From NCBI GenBank assembly GCA_031002005.1, contig CM061920.1, forward strand, positions 106,451,447-106,515,446: a stretch of 64,000 bases of DNA. The letters are read 5' to 3'. This document shows, one piece after another, positions 43,601 to 52,821 of the stretch; the stretch's first letter is position 1; each line of letters starts with the position of its first letter. Below the pieces are notes generated by a model, which saw only the letters and a program-made list of their open reading frames with translations, did not search any database and was not told where the DNA came from. The DNA comes from Vandiemenella viatica (Eukaryota > Arthropoda > Insecta > Orthoptera > Morabidae). A program made the translations under genes and the position numbers.

Positions 43601-45943
43601 GCTTTTTCTGAAATTTTATCGAGATATTCTTCCATATTTTTTTCTGTAATGGTCGGGTCTGTAATGAAGTCAAAAAGCTCCTTCACAGTCATTGTAGCCA
43701 CTTCCTTCCTCCTAAAAAAATCTGGAAGTGAAGAGAGAAAGAGAAAAAAGACATTAATTTACTGTTTTACAGTCATTAGTTCCTAAGCCTCCAATATCAA
43801 TAAATTACACTATGCAACAGTAAAAAAACTTTTTTTTAGCAAAAGTTGATGTTCTTTAAGTATTACTGCCTCCTGAATTTGAAAATGATGTTCAAAACAT
43901 CGTATTTCCCACAACTTTGGAACAAATTGTATACTTTGCCAATATTGCATACTGAAGTAGTACATATATGACACAAGAATCATACGGAAGCAGAATAAAA
44001 GTTAAAAACAACAACATACTGAAATATGCACACAGTGAATGTGGTACAAAACATGCATTAACCTCATTCATTCTGTGCTTTCTTAGTTGTCATGGTGTGG
44101 CCCATGCTTTTCCTCTTATGTGGCATTTCAGTGTGTTCATGGTGAAGCATCCAGTAGTACTTACCCACCATCCAAATGTTCCAAGTTCCCTGGTATTGTC
44201 ATTCCATGTCCTTGATATCCTGATGGAATATCAGGGACTTACAGAGTGCTAACAATCTTGACCCTAGGAGATCTGCTTAATCCTTTATCAGTCCCAGATC
44301 ACAGACTAAATCATTTAGATCTGGCTGAGTGAACACAAAGAGGGCTCTCATCCATGCCTACTTCAAACTCAGTATCACATGTCCCCTGCACAGTACCTGT
44401 GTCTTCACTGTCGTCCATATCTAATGTCTGCAGAGACTGTGGTATAGGTATATCAGGGCAATGTGGAATAGGACAAATCGCTGAGCAAATGCTCAGGTAC
44501 TCAATAGTCTTCTTGTTTTTCTCGTTGAAACCAATTACCTTACAAGAGCAGAAGTAATAGTCGCCAGTATGATTCTGTTGATCCCACCAGATCATAAAGA
44601 TGTTAAATAGTAATTACGACTTCTTTCCTGCCACCCACCATTGTAAATCTTCTACACATACAACCTATGGAGCCCATGGTTTATTGATGTTGCTTAGTTT
44701 CACTCTGAAATAGACATGGTAGATTTTTTTTTTGTTTTTTAACTGCTTTACGTCTCTCAACAGCGAGGTCTTTAGAGATGGGAAAGGATGGGGGCAAGGA
44801 ATGGGAAGGAATTCGGCCATGGCCTTTTTAAGGAAGCATCCCGGCATTTACCTGGAGTGATTTGGGAAACCATGGAAAACCCAAATCTGGATGCCTGGAC
44901 CGGGATTCGAACCGCCGTCCTCCCGAATGCGAGGCCAGAAGCTGTCCGTTACACCACCACGCTCGGTACATAGTAGACATTTTTCATGAAAGCAACACAA
45001 ATATAACAAAAACTGTTAGGCGGTGTCCATTAATTACGTGGGGTGTTTTTCTAGAATTCCAGACCCCCTTCCTGTGAGTTGACATGAGATTTTGATGGGG
45101 CCTCCTCCTGCCCTGGTAATTGATCTCATGATTTTTTGAAGACCTTTATTTTTTAGCTTCTCTGCTTCCAAGGGCAGTTATACCGCCCTAAAGGTGGGTA
45201 ACTGCATCATTTCTAGACCTTTTACCCCCTCCCTTTCCCCACAATTAACATCCACATCGTTTGTGAACCACTTTTTTTTCTGAGTTCTACTGTTCTTCAA
45301 GAATTTCAAAAGCTCATGTGAGATTTCCATCAACCCCTCCCCCCGCCCCTCCTCTTTCACCTCACATAATTAATGGACGCCCCCTTAGAAGAGATTACAC
45401 AACATCGGGTAGACATTATGCACTAACACTAATATGTACGTCCTTCCACAAAACACAACACAACAGACAGGCAGTGCCATTTTCAGTGTGACAGTTCAGT
45501 GTGTGCCACTAAGGGCACAAGATTCTGTGTTTGTGGTGTTTACGCATATATTATCATATGATTATATTGCATTATCATTAATTGCAAATGTATGTGATTT
45601 GTGCAAAAACTGTGGTTGATACGATGTTTCAAGTATCATTTTCAAATTCAGGAGTTGAAATACATGACAAATGCCTACATTTCTGAAAAAGTTTTTGTTG
45701 TAGTGTTACGTCAGTAGTAATAAAAACACTGGTGTCAAATTTAACACTTACAGAATTAAAACAAATAACACATATAAAATCCAGTATTAACAATTCACTG
45801 CTTGAATGTTGCACATCTATCCCTGAGAAGTGTAATTACCTGTAATGTTAGTACAATCTTTCCTCAAGAACTCCAGAGCATGTGGATGATCATGTTCAAC
45901 AGACTGTGATACATCAATTACAAATGCTTGACCATCATGGTAC
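31571..45943 (-). CDS. RIOK1: RIO-type serine/threonine kinase 1, C-terminal four exons
   Basis: Spliced gene on the minus strand, 5' incomplete. Exons in transcript order: 45943-45840, 43721-43510, 33385-33146, 31672-31571 (TAA). All introns are GT..AG and phases agree; about 218 residues. Exon 1 starts at the Leu-Tyr-His following the catalytic loop and carries the metal-binding [22 protein letters not shown], diagnostic of RIO1. Exon 2 gives [19 protein letters not shown] and [16 protein letters not shown]. Exon 3 has [13 protein letters not shown] and an acidic Ser/Glu tail. Exon 4 is a Lys/Arg-rich C-terminus. RIO1 is an atypical kinase/ATPase acting in late cytoplasmic maturation of the 40S subunit. 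Introns are 1.5, 10.1 and 2.1 kb. The N-terminal kinase lobe and catalytic loop are not visible here. Confidence 0.95.
31673..33145 (-). other. Last RIOK1 intron, no element recognised
   Basis: AT-rich; one GC-richer stretch around 31850-31970. No repeat family or exon identified. Confidence 0.5.
33146..33385 (-). CDS. RIOK1: RIOK1 exon: post-kinase acidic tail
   Basis: Acceptor gtgtttcag and donor GTTGGT; exactly 80 codons. Contains [12 protein letters not shown], the conserved [20 protein letters not shown] block and a Ser/Asp/Glu-rich low-complexity tail, as in animal RIO1. Confidence 0.92.
33386..34015 (-). other. RIOK1 10.1-kb intron, 3'-proximal part
   Basis: AT-rich sequence next to the RIOK1 exon at 33146-33385, nothing recognised. 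Confidence 0.4.
34016..34690 (+). pseudogene. Fragment of a repetitive arthropod gene family, C-terminal part
   Basis: Plus-strand frames give [11 protein letters not shown], then [55 protein letters not shown], then (frames interrupted) [41 protein letters not shown] and [11 protein letters not shown]. From memory these blocks ([37 protein letters not shown]) belong to an uncharacterised protein present in very many copies in some arthropod genomes, probably carried by mobile DNA. Stops show it is dead. It lies in the RIOK1 intron on the opposite strand. A piece of the N-terminal part of the same family is at 44090-44640. Confidence 0.6.
34691..36495. other. RIOK1 intron stretch, nothing identified
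   Basis: AT-rich with a G run near 35709. No element supported. Confidence 0.4.
36496..36700 (-). mobile_element. Decayed SINE copy
   Basis: Minus orientation: TTATTGAGATCATTACAGCT (tail), GGCAAGGAATTTAGCACTGG, TTGAAGGATCCATCCTGACA, TTCACCAGCAGCGATTTGTA, an A run, then AAATCTAGATGGCCAGATTT and GGTTTTGAACCTGCATTGTG in the B-box position. Strongly diverged; older subfamily tail. Confidence 0.65.
36701..37573. other. RIOK1 intron stretch, nothing identified
   Basis: Relatively C-rich on the plus strand; no repeat or ORF recognised. Confidence 0.35.
37582..37752. mobile_element. Small hAT-type MITE
   Basis: Left end CAGTACCGGATAAACCATGC; the right end, read inward on the other strand, is CAGGGCTGGATTAAGACAGT, an imperfect inverted pair of CAGGGC.GGATTAA type seen in hAT elements. 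Flanks GCTCAGCA (37574-37581) and GCTCAGCC (37753-37760) form an 8-bp target duplication with one mismatch. 171 bp, no coding capacity. Confidence 0.75.
38380..38745 (+). repeat. Retroelement-end-like repeat, related to 27030-27180
   Basis: Starts with ATGAGGAAGGGCTACACCCG and AAATACTGTGC (a gaagatggc..gccgaaatattg relative). Then come a G run at 38513-38531 and, from 38571, a stretch whose order matches the right arm and flank of the 26956-centred palindrome. The left and right parts look like two copies of one end in tandem. Confidence 0.5.
38746..39439. other. RIOK1 intron stretch, nothing identified
   Basis: AT-rich with an A run near 39172-39186. No element supported. Confidence 0.4.
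39440..40170 (-). pseudogene. mariner transposase pseudogene
   Basis: Minus-strand frames in order: [28 protein letters not shown] (39846-40103), [30 protein letters not shown] (39611-39814), [20 protein letters not shown] and [15 protein letters not shown] (39441-39743). These are the mariner (DD34D) transposase blocks. Two of the three catalytic acids are lost: the Asp of FVTVDE is now VVK, and the Asp of APSDYHLF is Asn. Frames are broken, and the N-terminal HTH half is missing. Terminal inverted repeats were not found. Confidence 0.88.
40638..42385 (-). mobile_element. Penelope-like element (PLE), 5'-truncated dead copy
   Basis: Minus-strand order: [20 protein letters not shown] and [17 protein letters not shown] (N-terminal RT part, 42462-41899 frame), [14 protein letters not shown], then [20 protein letters not shown] and [14 protein letters not shown] (RT motif B region, near 41720-41600), HVNDTF at the catalytic YVDDTF position, [14 protein letters not shown] and LTHSIYSK (41554-41336), and [20 protein letters not shown], the GIY-YIG endonuclease (41326-41138). 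The RT+GIY-YIG fusion is diagnostic of Penelope-like retroelements. The first catalytic Asp is Asn, and frameshifts are frequent. Confidence 0.9.
40640..41260 (-). repeat. PLE pseudo-LTR, copy 1 (GIY-YIG end and 3' region)
   Basis: Aligns in the same orientation with 42386-42990: shared blocks include TCTTCCTCAGGTGCT, AGCCCA..G.CCCTAATA.GA, GGCGGCAG.TGGACAGAGGT, TTGGTTTCCAC.TCTCAC and CTCTATTGAATG. Some internal deletions. Confidence 0.88.
42386..43020 (-). repeat. PLE pseudo-LTR, copy 2 (upstream partial element)
   Basis: Same-orientation copy of 40640-41260. In the minus frame it still shows [20 protein letters not shown] and [20 protein letters not shown], a less deleted GIY-YIG domain than copy 1. 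Thus the 3' end of one PLE copy lies immediately upstream of the next, a known PLE arrangement. Confidence 0.88.
43021..43110 (+). repeat. Inverted PLE terminal segment
   Basis: CAGCACCTGAGGAAGATGAA and GAGCTAGTTATGGAAAAATT resemble the reverse complement of 40685-40740 and 42445-42485. A short inverted copy of the PLE end thus caps the outer side of copy 2, as in terminal inversions described for Penelope. Confidence 0.65.
43111..43509 (-). other. RIOK1 intron stretch before exon, nothing identified
   Basis: AT-rich; begins just past the PLE terminal inversion. Confidence 0.4.
43510..43721 (-). CDS. RIOK1: RIOK1 exon: end of kinase domain
   Basis: Acceptor cacttccag and donor GTTATA. It begins with the two bases completing Asp, then [34 protein letters not shown] and [16 protein letters not shown]. 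This is the last part of the RIO1 kinase fold, phase 0 at its end. Confidence 0.94.
44090..44640 (-). pseudogene. Fragment of the same repetitive arthropod gene family, N-terminal part
   Basis: Minus-strand frame 44595-44311: [49 protein letters not shown] and an acidic stretch, then (after stops) [15 protein letters not shown] and ADLLGSRL. From memory these are successive N-terminal blocks of the family whose C-terminal part is at 34016-34690. The two pieces are on opposite strands about 10 kb apart. It is broken by stops and lies in a RIOK1 intron. Confidence 0.6.
44724..44967 (-). mobile_element. SINE, younger subfamily, near full length
   Basis: Minus orientation: T run, TACGTCTCTCAACAGCGAGG, TTCGGCCATGGCCTTTTTAA, TTTACCTGGAGTGATTTGGG, B box GGGATTCGAACCGCC and 5' end CACCACGCTCGGT. 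Flanks ACATGGTAGA (44714-44723) and ACATAGTAGA (44968-44977) form a 10-bp target duplication with one mismatch. The best template for the family in this window. Confidence 0.96.
45019..45385. mobile_element. TA-flanked MITE with GTCCATTAATTACGTG ends
   Basis: Left end GGCGGTGTCCATTAATTACG; the right end read inward is AGGGGGCGTCCATTAATTAT. TA lies at both edges (45017-45018 and 45386-45387). 367 bp, no coding capacity. Inside the RIOK1 intron between the two kinase exons. Confidence 0.8.
45840..45943 (-). CDS. RIOK1: RIOK1 exon: metal-binding IDVSQ segment of kinase C-lobe
   Basis: Acceptor cttccag and donor GTAATT. The first base finishes a Leu codon, then [20 protein letters not shown] and [13 protein letters not shown]. 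The Asp of IDVSQ is the DFG-equivalent of RIO kinases. The exon ends one base into the Asp codon completed by the next exon. Confidence 0.94.
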
Positions 45944-46510
45944 CTGGAAGCAAAACAATGAATTAGGGAAAAGAAATTGAAGGAAAGGTGCAAAGTTACT
46001 GTTGTAGGAAAATGCTTTATAATAGTCGCAATATTATGAAAGTTTCCAGAGAGGAAGCAATAACACGTACTATAACTTGAAATGGAACAATCACTGACAA
46101 AGGGTAATATAATTGATCCACAAACATGACAGACATTAAGAGCAGTGTTATGCAAAGAAAGAATAGCTAACAGCCTCAAATGGAGAAATACTCAGGGAAG
46201 TTTTCTCGCAACATATTCCTATGACTATATTCAGAAGATTTTATATGAAAAATTTTGTTTTTCAAATCACACTATAAAGGGATTGTTACTGGCTGAAGAC
46301 CACCTGATGGTCTGGATTTATATTTTTGACTGACCATATCCCTCACTGGAAAGTCAATCTTTCCTATACGGTACTGCAGAAGCATAATTTCATTTCTGAA
46401 CCTCCGAGGTGAATTAACAAGCATTTAACTCCCAAGGGGGAGTAAAAGCAAAACTGAAAGTCTTGACAGGGATCAAGAGACAGTAGCTAGGCTTCCATTA
46501 TTATTTTTCT
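45944..46510 (-). other. RIOK1 intron 5' of the first visible exon, nothing identified
   Basis: No upstream RIOK1 exon (catalytic loop with HADLSEFN) is seen here. Confidence 0.45.
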
Positions 46511-46740
46511 TTTTCTTTTTTTTACTTATGACTTTATGCCTTGTCCACATCGAGATCATTAGAGACAGTATGCAATTGGGTACAAAGAACGGGAAAGAAT
46601 TCGAAGCATCCCAGCATTCACCTGGAGTGATTTGGGGAAACCATGGAAAACACAAATCTGGATGCTTGTACAGGGATTCGAACCTGCGCCCTTCCAAATG
46701 TGAGGTCAGAGTGTAACAACTCACCAACCACTCTCGGTCT
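46511..46740 (-). mobile_element. SINE, older subfamily
   Basis: Minus orientation: T run, ACTTTATGCCTTGTCCACAT, CGAGATCATTAGAGACAG (older tail), a shortened GAAAGAATTCGAAGCATCC, TTCACCTGGAGTGATTTGGG, B box GGGATTCGAACCTGCGC and head CACCAACCACTCTCGGT. Confidence 0.88.
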
Positions 46741-47499
46741 TGGCTTCCCAGAAGGTGTAGGCAAAATAAATATCATGTGTACAATTATACACTGGTTATA
46801 TTCCCTGAGGTGGAGAGGAGGATTTCTTCACATTGATACTGTGAGGCAGCCAGGATACAAGTTAGTGACAATTAGAATGATGCAACGGCTACATCTCAGC
46901 AGTAAATGTGAACTGAACAATAAACCATTAACATTATTTTAAAATAATTACGTGTTCTATCAAGCAATCTGTCCACTAATGGTTCTAATATGACTTCATG
47001 TTTAAGAAGATAAATGAATAACACATTATTTCAAGTTCCTGTAATTATGATTGAAATTTTCTTTTGTTTTTAACATTTGGAATTTAGCAAATTATTTATC
47101 TGCTTTCATGATCTACTATATGATTTCCTAAGCTCACTCATTCATTCACCTCGATAGCTATTGGCTGGAGAATGATGTCATGTGTCAGCCTACACTCGCA
47201 AATCAACAGCCGTCAGAGATATCATTAGAAGAAATTCAAGGTTATGTCCACAATTTAATAGCCAAGCAACTGCTACCAAATTAATTGCCACAATACATTC
47301 ATTAAGTTTGCTTTTCGTTGCATTTAATAGTTAAAAAAACTTGATAAACTATATGGCTGGAAAAAAAACATGGAAATGCTTTTCAGTAACATGTTAATGA
47401 AAGCAACATAAAAAAACTTTAAAAAACTTAAATTACTCATGGTCTCTGCTGTAACCACGAATGCCAATTTTCATTCCAGCTTAGCACAAATTTCAATTA
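46741..47499. other. Stretch up to the gap, nothing identified
   Basis: AT-rich, no exon or element supported. Confidence 0.4.
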
Positions 47500-48499
47500 N
47501 NNNNNNNNNNNNNNNNNNNNNNNNNNNNNNNNNNNNNNNNNNNNNNNNNNNNNNNNNNNNNNNNNNNNNNNNNNNNNNNNNNNNNNNNNNNNNNNNNNNN
47601 NNNNNNNNNNNNNNNNNNNNNNNNNNNNNNNNNNNNNNNNNNNNNNNNNNNNNNNNNNNNNNNNNNNNNNNNNNNNNNNNNNNNNNNNNNNNNNNNNNNN
47701 NNNNNNNNNNNNNNNNNNNNNNNNNNNNNNNNNNNNNNNNNNNNNNNNNNNNNNNNNNNNNNNNNNNNNNNNNNNNNNNNNNNNNNNNNNNNNNNNNNNN
47801 NNNNNNNNNNNNNNNNNNNNNNNNNNNNNNNNNNNNNNNNNNNNNNNNNNNNNNNNNNNNNNNNNNNNNNNNNNNNNNNNNNNNNNNNNNNNNNNNNNNN
47901 NNNNNNNNNNNNNNNNNNNNNNNNNNNNNNNNNNNNNNNNNNNNNNNNNNNNNNNNNNNNNNNNNNNNNNNNNNNNNNNNNNNNNNNNNNNNNNNNNNNN
48001 NNNNNNNNNNNNNNNNNNNNNNNNNNNNNNNNNNNNNNNNNNNNNNNNNNNNNNNNNNNNNNNNNNNNNNNNNNNNNNNNNNNNNNNNNNNNNNNNNNNN
48101 NNNNNNNNNNNNNNNNNNNNNNNNNNNNNNNNNNNNNNNNNNNNNNNNNNNNNNNNNNNNNNNNNNNNNNNNNNNNNNNNNNNNNNNNNNNNNNNNNNNN
48201 NNNNNNNNNNNNNNNNNNNNNNNNNNNNNNNNNNNNNNNNNNNNNNNNNNNNNNNNNNNNNNNNNNNNNNNNNNNNNNNNNNNNNNNNNNNNNNNNNNNN
48301 NNNNNNNNNNNNNNNNNNNNNNNNNNNNNNNNNNNNNNNNNNNNNNNNNNNNNNNNNNNNNNNNNNNNNNNNNNNNNNNNNNNNNNNNNNNNNNNNNNNN
48401 NNNNNNNNNNNNNNNNNNNNNNNNNNNNNNNNNNNNNNNNNNNNNNNNNNNNNNNNNNNNNNNNNNNNNNNNNNNNNNNNNNNNNNNNNNNNNNNNNNN
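47500..48499. other. Assembly gap of exactly 1,000 N
   Basis: A round-number run of N, so its true length is unknown. The apparent open frames across it are artefacts. Confidence 1.
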
Positions 48500-48640
48500 A
48501 TCTCTGGCCATCCTTGATTTTCCGAAAATACAGCAATTCATGGCTGAATTCCTTCCCGCTCCTCCCTAACCCCCCTTCCAGACTTTTTCCGCCTCTAATG
48601 ACCTCTACTTCGACGTCGACTAGTTGTCAACCATAAAAAA
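48500..48640 (+). mobile_element. SINE 3' part, older subfamily, cut by the gap
   Basis: GGCCATCCTTGATTTTCC, a GCTGAATTCCTTCCCGCTCC block, tail CCTCTAATGACCTCTACTTC and CGACGTCGAC, then an A run. The 5' part is in the gap, which suggests the gap arose at a repeat. Confidence 0.75.
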
Positions 48641-49439
48641 ATAATGATTTTAGTGAAATTTTAAATATTGAAGTGATTGAAATTTTTTGATGAATTGTAT
48701 GATAGGTTGGTTCGACAGGTGGAGTTATTAAAACATTTTCTGAAAAAAAAAGGACTTTCACAAGATATGTAACACTCGGGGTTTGTACCTATACTCAATT
48801 CGTATTCTAAATGCGCCATCGAGATTTTTCGCCATTTCAACTGTGCGGAGATTGCAATGTCTTCGTTTATCCCTCGGCTCACCAATACTCCGATATCGTA
48901 TAAAATTCAGATTCCAATACGAACCCGATATCGGCAGACCTTTACTCTTCTGTTACTGCCAAGAGCAGTCACGACGTCAGCAATAACCCGTAAGCTTACT
49001 TCTGGGCCAACAAATAAATGCCACTGGAAGTAATCACAATTAAATTCCACTTGGCCAAGCGGCAGCTCATAGGAAAATCGTTCTCAAATCCTTTCTGAGG
49101 TTCCACTCGCGCAAAATTGGCTATAGTAATGTGATCTAGAAGTACTTGTGCTTTTAAAATATGATGCCTAGAATGCGACTATTTTTACGGGGTAATAGGG
49201 TAATCTAGGTTGGCTGAAAACTATCCTGGTTGTCCTACATCAGACTCTCTTCTTCTGGAAAGAAACATTTTTGAAGAATTTATTTTCCCCTTCTTGGCTG
49301 ACTTAGATTTCAACCATGAGACGATACAGAATTAACTGTTTACTCCCTTGCTAATATCATTTTTCTGAACATTCCTTTTACTAAAAAAAAAAAATGTTTC
49401 GAGTTAAAGAAAACATATGTAACAGAATGATAATCTGAA
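48641..49439. other. Unidentified stretch
   Basis: Mixed composition, no supported gene or repeat. Confidence 0.35.
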
Positions 49440-49645
49440 CTCAGCGTTCTGACAGGTCTAGGTATTCGGGAGAACAAGGGTTCAAATCCCAGTCGGGCCA
49501 TCCAGATTTTGTTTTTCCAGGTATATGATGGGATGGTTCCTTCAAAAAGCTATAGTGAAATTCCTTCCAATTCCTTGCTCCCATTCCTTTCCTGTCCCTC
49601 ACAACATACCATAAGCACACAAAAAACGCGTTTTTTTTTTTACCG
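49440..49645 (+). mobile_element. SINE, 5'-truncated and diverged
   Basis: GCGTTCTGACAGGTCTAGGT, B box GGTTCAAATCCC, GGGCCATCCAGATTTTGTTT, a GATGGTTCCTTCAAAAAGC block and ATTCCTTCCAATTCCTTGCT; then CCTGTCCCTCACAAC. Confidence 0.8.
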
Positions 49646-50056
49646 TTAGCTTGGCGGAGACCTGATAGCACATTTTTTCAGGAGATGCAGTTTTTAATCA
49701 GTTGCATGCAGATAAGAAAGATTAAATAAATGACTACTAAAGACTTTCTGTAGATAATGTTGCAGCACAGGTGTTCAAGTACCAAGCGGCATAAACAAAG
49801 TGTTAGATTGTACACTTTTGTTATCTCAAGGTATACCTCAGTGCAGTACTGGTGCATTTTGATACACAGACGCAGTATTTTTGCTTTAGTGTACTTGTCC
49901 ATCTTAATTGACAGCAAATTTGTTTCTTGTTTCTTGTTTTATATTTTTAGAAGAATTCATATATCCTTTTCTGCTAACATGTGTAAGAAATAGTTATTTC
50001 GTCGTCTTCTACAAATTAGACATCTTGCTAGAATTGATAAAAAATCTTCTTGTATT

Positions 50057-50277
50057 TGGCTAGCGTTCTGGCCTCGCATTCGGGAGGATGGCGGTTCGAA
50101 TCCCCGTCCGGGCATCCAGATTTGGATTTTCCATGGTTTCCCAAATCACTCGAGGCAAATGCCGGGAGGCTTCCTTTAAAAGGCCATGGCCGAATTCCTT
50201 CCCATTCCTTGCCCCCATCTTTCCAGTCTCTAAAGACCTCGGTGCTAGAGAGACGTTGAGCAGATAAAAAAAAAAAC
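50057..50277 (+). mobile_element. SINE, younger subfamily
   Basis: Begins TGGCTAGCGTTCTGGCCTCG, so part of the tRNA head is lost. B box GGTTCGAATCCCC, GGGCATCCAGATTTGGATTT, CCAAATCACTCGAGGCAAAT, GGCCATGGCCGAATTCCTTC, tail CTAAAGACCTCGGTGCTAGA and a poly-A. Target duplication CTTGTATT at 50049-50056 and 50278-50285. Confidence 0.95.
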
Positions 50278-50454
50278 CTTGTATTAAAACGGTATCACAA
50301 GTTTCAACAGAAATCATTAACGTTCATTTAAATAACAATAAAATTTATGATATACCAGCTGAAACTCAATAAATAATTCCTCTTTGTGCCACGCCTCTCG
50401 TAATAATAATATCTCAGCTTATCTCTATTGTTCGAAAGATACTACTACTCTTTA

Positions 50455-51310
50455 TCTGTCTTTTAGGTGTCATCAGTCTTTCAACTGGCTTGATGCAATC
50501 CTCCATCCCTTCCTATCCTGTGCTAACCTCTTAATCTCTACATATCCCTTACAGCTCACGTCCTCAATTATCTTCTTCGTGTATTCTAATCTCTGTCTTC
50601 CTCTACAGTTCTTACCTTCGACTGTTCCCCCACCAGCAAATTAACCAATTAACCATGTCTCAAAATATGGTCTACCAGCCTGTCTCTTCTTTCTGTAAGC
50701 TTCTTCCACAAATTCCTTTCTTCACCAATCATTTCCAAAACTCGTTCATTTCTTACTTTGTCTGTCCACTTAATTTTCAGCATTCTTCTGTAGCACCACA
50801 TTTCAAATGCTTCAATTTTCCTTGTTTCTGGTATTCCTAAAGTCCATGTTTCGCTACCATAAAGTGCTGGCGCTCCACACACAGTTTTAAAACGTTTTTT
50901 ATAATTCCTAGACCAATATTTGAAACTCAAAGATTTATCTTTTTCATGAAGGCTCTTTTTGCTGGTGCTATTCTGCTTTTAACATTCCTGCTACAGCCAT
51001 CGGTTGTGATTTTTCTTCCCAAGTAACAGAATTCACATACTTCTCCAATTGCATCTGATCCTATTTTTATACTTAATTTACTAGTATTGGTATCATTTCT
51101 GCTACGGTTCATCACTTTTGTCTTGCTTTGATTTATATTCAGTTCAAAATCTTGCTTCAGTATTTTGTTCATGCCATTCAGTAATTTCTCAATATCCTCA
51201 GCCCTTTCTGCTAACAAGACAATGTCATCAGCAAATCGTAGCATACTGATTTCTTCTCCCTGAACACTTATGCCACATGAATGTTTTGTTTTTTTGTTTC
51301 TATATTGGTT
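50455..51310 (-). mobile_element. RTE-like LINE, 3' third (RT end and C-terminus)
   Basis: Minus-strand frames: LRFADDIVLLAERAEDIEKL, FELNINQSKTKVM, EFCYLGRKITTDGCSRNVKS (51244-50927), then YGSETWTLGIPETRKIEAFE, MWCYRRMLKIKWTDKVRNER, EERNLWKKLTERRDRLVDHI (50930-50649) and a tail with EYTKKIIEDV. Catalytic FADD is intact. The layout matches RTE/BovB-type LINEs common in insects, a family distinct from LINE-A. 5'-truncated, with one frame change near 50930. Confidence 0.88.
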
Positions 51311-52409
51311 CCTCTACATCTGTCTTACCAAATTCCAAAATGTAAACACTTAATAAAATTAAATATTAAAAATTACACGAACATAGTCAAGGGGAGGCAA
51401 GCCCGCTGCCTCACACATCGAGAGTAGCTATCACTTATTAACGGATTTTTTGCCACTATCCAGGGTCAGTCTGTAACAAAAACATCTGTAAAACCTTATT
51501 TTATGAAAAAATGTTTATTTTAGTAGTAAAAAATAACTAAGGGTCCAGGGAGAATATAAGTAAAAAAATTTAACTTGCAGGTTAGTCCACAACCCGAAGG
51601 TTAATTGAATCCTCTGGAAGCGGTCTCACTATTTTTGTAGATAGGACAGCCAGTTTCTTTCCTCGGATACCTGTGTGGAATCCGACCTCGGAGCGTCCTG
51701 AACCCAACAGGATCCAAACCATGACCCTTGAATTTTGAAGACGTCTATTCCAGTGAGATATAATCGAAATGTATCATTAAAAAAATGGATAATTTTCATA
51801 CAGACACCGTGTGTGAACTCGGCGTTTTCCAAAACGGAAAGACTTAAACCAACGTGAATGAATGAAGCAGCATCAGTTTGCACTGCCTATAAAGCGTCCG
51901 TCTGTTAAACCTCCCAAGTTCGTGTCCCTCCGAGGCTTTAATGCCAAACTTTTACTTTTTAATTTTGAAGGAAGTTCTGGAAGTTCTGCGTAAAAACTAA
52001 CGGCTAAGTAATAACAAGACGATTGTATTCAAGCAATAATTACAAATTGATGAATTTTCACAAATTCTTCAATTTTGTTTTGGATACTAACGCGAAGCAA
52101 AAATACATGAGACCTGTTGTAAATGAAGTTGCATTTTTTTAAGTTAACTGTATTACATAAATTTCAGAGTGTCAACCTAGCACTAAAAATTTTAATGTGG
52201 TTTTCTTTAATCAAGTTTTTGCTTTCAGCTTATGTTGCTAGTAAAGCAGAAATGTGTTTACATTGGTGACGAAAGGAAGAGGATTGTCTGAAAAACTATT
52301 TAGTTAGATTATCGTACTATCTGAGGTCCTTCTTAAAAGTTCTTAAATCAGTCATAAAATGAGCCATTTTAAGAAATTGTTCAATACTGCAGTTTGCATG
52401 CAGGCTCGT
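51311..52409. other. Unidentified stretch
   Basis: No gene or repeat supported. Confidence 0.35.
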
Positions 52410-52411
52410 TA

Positions 52412-52819
52412 GGAAGCGGGCACAAGCCACAAACTACGTGGCTCCGTCCAGAAAGGGGGGGGGGAGTGGGGTTGGCTGGAAGGCTACGCAGTGGCTACAT
52501 GGGGGGAGGAGGGTTTCCGAGCCAGGCCACGTAGCTTTCCTTTCATAACATTTTTCGCAGTTAAAATGAGGAACAGAACACACACCACCATGTGAATATT
52601 TATTTCCCTCAGTTAATTATCTCCGTATGTAATTTACAATAGTACGACAAGAGAAAACAGTACAAAATATCTCTCGAATCAAAAGGAAAAAAGCTACGTG
52701 CTACGTGGGGTGGGGTGGGGGGGGGGTAGAGGCAAAAGCCGCCACGTAGGGCTACGTGGGGGGGGAGGGGGGGTTCATAGGAGGCCAAAATGGAGCTACG
52801 TGGTTTATGCACACTCCCT
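52412..52819. mobile_element. TA-flanked MITE with G-rich interior and ACGTGGCT ends
   Basis: Left end has CACAAACTACGTGGCTCC; the right end read inward is GTGTGCATAAACCACGTAGC. TA at 52410-52411 and 52820-52821. ACGTGG/ACGTAG motifs recur inside next to long G runs. Similar end logic to the MITE at 45019. No coding capacity. Confidence 0.65.
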
Positions 52820-52821
52820 TA

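Noticed and set aside
47439..48569. Long open frames of 347-376 codons across 47439-48569
   Set aside because: They are made of undetermined bases in the N gap.
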